From contig JAGWRJ010000614.1 of assembly GCA_028869725.1 (NCBI GenBank), positions 1 to 5,430 of the forward strand: DNA of 5,430 nucleotides, written 5' to 3'. Each line of letters starts with the position of its first letter. The first letter of the stretch is position 1. Origin of the DNA: Alphaproteobacteria bacterium. Its GTDB lineage: Bacteria; Pseudomonadota; Alphaproteobacteria; Micropepsales; Micropepsaceae. The notes below the pieces were generated by a model. The model saw only the letters and a list, made by a program, of their open reading frames with translations, ran no database searches and was not told the DNA's origin. A program made the position numbers and the translations under genes. Shown here in pieces: positions 5,179 through 5,430 of the stretch.

Positions 5179-5234
5179 GGTCCGATGTGTTTTACAAACG
5201 TTCGATGCATCTGACAGTGCAGACAGGAGTGCAA

Positions 5235-5430
5235 ATGAATAAACATTTCGATCTCATCGCAATTGGAACTGGGTCCGCGGCGTCGTCTGTGGCTTCGCGT
5301 TGTCGTGCAGCCGGCTGGCAGGTTGCCGTGATTGATTCACGCCCGTTTGGAGGTACCTGTGCGCTGCGTGGCTGCGATCCGAAAAAGGTGCTGGTTGGGG
5401 CCGCAGAGCTGGTCGACTGGGGCCGTCGCA
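5235..5430 (+). CDS. FAD-dependent disulfide oxidoreductase (MerA/glutathione reductase superfamily), 3'-partial
   Basis: Sixty-five N-terminal codons are in the window; the gene runs off the right edge. The start is ATG 5235, with AGGAG at 5225-5229, a strong site. Residues 5-16 (FDLIAIGTGSAA) are the FAD-binding Rossmann strand and GxGxxA loop, ending at D34 of the second strand (VAVIDSRPFGG). The redox-active disulfide is C42-C47 in GGTCALRGCDPKK. A CxxxxC at this place defines the class I flavoprotein disulfide reductases. MerA of Tn501 type has CVNVGC followed by VPSK and often an N-terminal heavy-metal domain; both are absent here, so this is a divergent relative. Position right after merT suggests it is the operon's reductase, but glutathione- or other disulfide reductase activity fits equally. 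The C-terminal vicinal cysteines that would settle MerA identity lie beyond the window. Confidence 0.88.
   Translation, partial: MNKHFDLIAIGTGSAASSVASRCRAAGWQVAVIDSRPFGGTCALRGCDPKKVLVGAAELVDWGRR

Noticed and set aside
5179..5234. Possible merP remnant between merT and the flavoprotein gene
   Set aside because: Only 56 bp, with no GMTCxxC-like coding trace in any frame. The two similar CGATG words are too short to mean anything.
1..5430. CRISPR array, tRNA or other structured RNA genes
   Set aside because: No regularly spaced direct repeats and no tRNA-like cloverleaf or T-loop sequence were seen on either strand.

Overview
This window looks like an accessory stretch of a soil or sediment bacterium's chromosome or plasmid. 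The coding regions are moderately GC-rich. The truncated secreted protein on the left resembles proteins I associate from memory with Acidobacteriota (Terriglobia), so that is my best guess at the host; it rests on style, not on a database match. Insertion-sequence (IS) debris, small broken genes and a mercury-resistance (mer) module point to a mobile or recently rearranged region.

Layout from left to right. (1) Positions 1 to about 955 hold the 3' part of an IS1182-type DDE transposase and probably the right end of its IS. The element abuts and cuts off a secreted hypothetical gene on the minus strand (start at 1260). (2) Positions 1505-1693 hold a very short signal-peptide ORF on the minus strand, probably also truncated. 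(3) A TetR-family regulator (minus, start near 2346) is divergent from an AhpC/TSA-type peroxiredoxin-like gene with a CPYC active site (2457-3104). Their shared intergenic region carries a 30-bp near-palindrome that overlaps the likely promoter. (4) Positions 3281-4306 encode a polytopic membrane protein made of two similar halves, each resembling the HPP fold. (5) On the right is a compact mercury operon: merR on the minus strand with all three mercury-binding cysteines at the Tn501 spacing, a classical merO dyad, merT on the plus strand, and directly afterwards, with no merP, the start of an FAD-dependent disulfide oxidoreductase that runs off the window.

How the genes may work together. 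MerR senses Hg(II) and switches the divergent merT promoter, MerT moves Hg(II) across the inner membrane, and the downstream flavoprotein sits where mercuric reductase (MerA) normally is. Its redox motif is CALRGC followed by DPKK, not the MerA CVNVGC followed by VPSK, so its role as the reductase is unproven. The TetR/peroxiredoxin pair looks like a self-contained thiol or redox-stress switch. The regulator's only cysteine falls where E. coli NemR has its redox-sensing Cys106. The duplicated membrane protein lies between the two modules, and its substrate is unknown.

I found no rRNA, tRNA, CRISPR array or replication origin.
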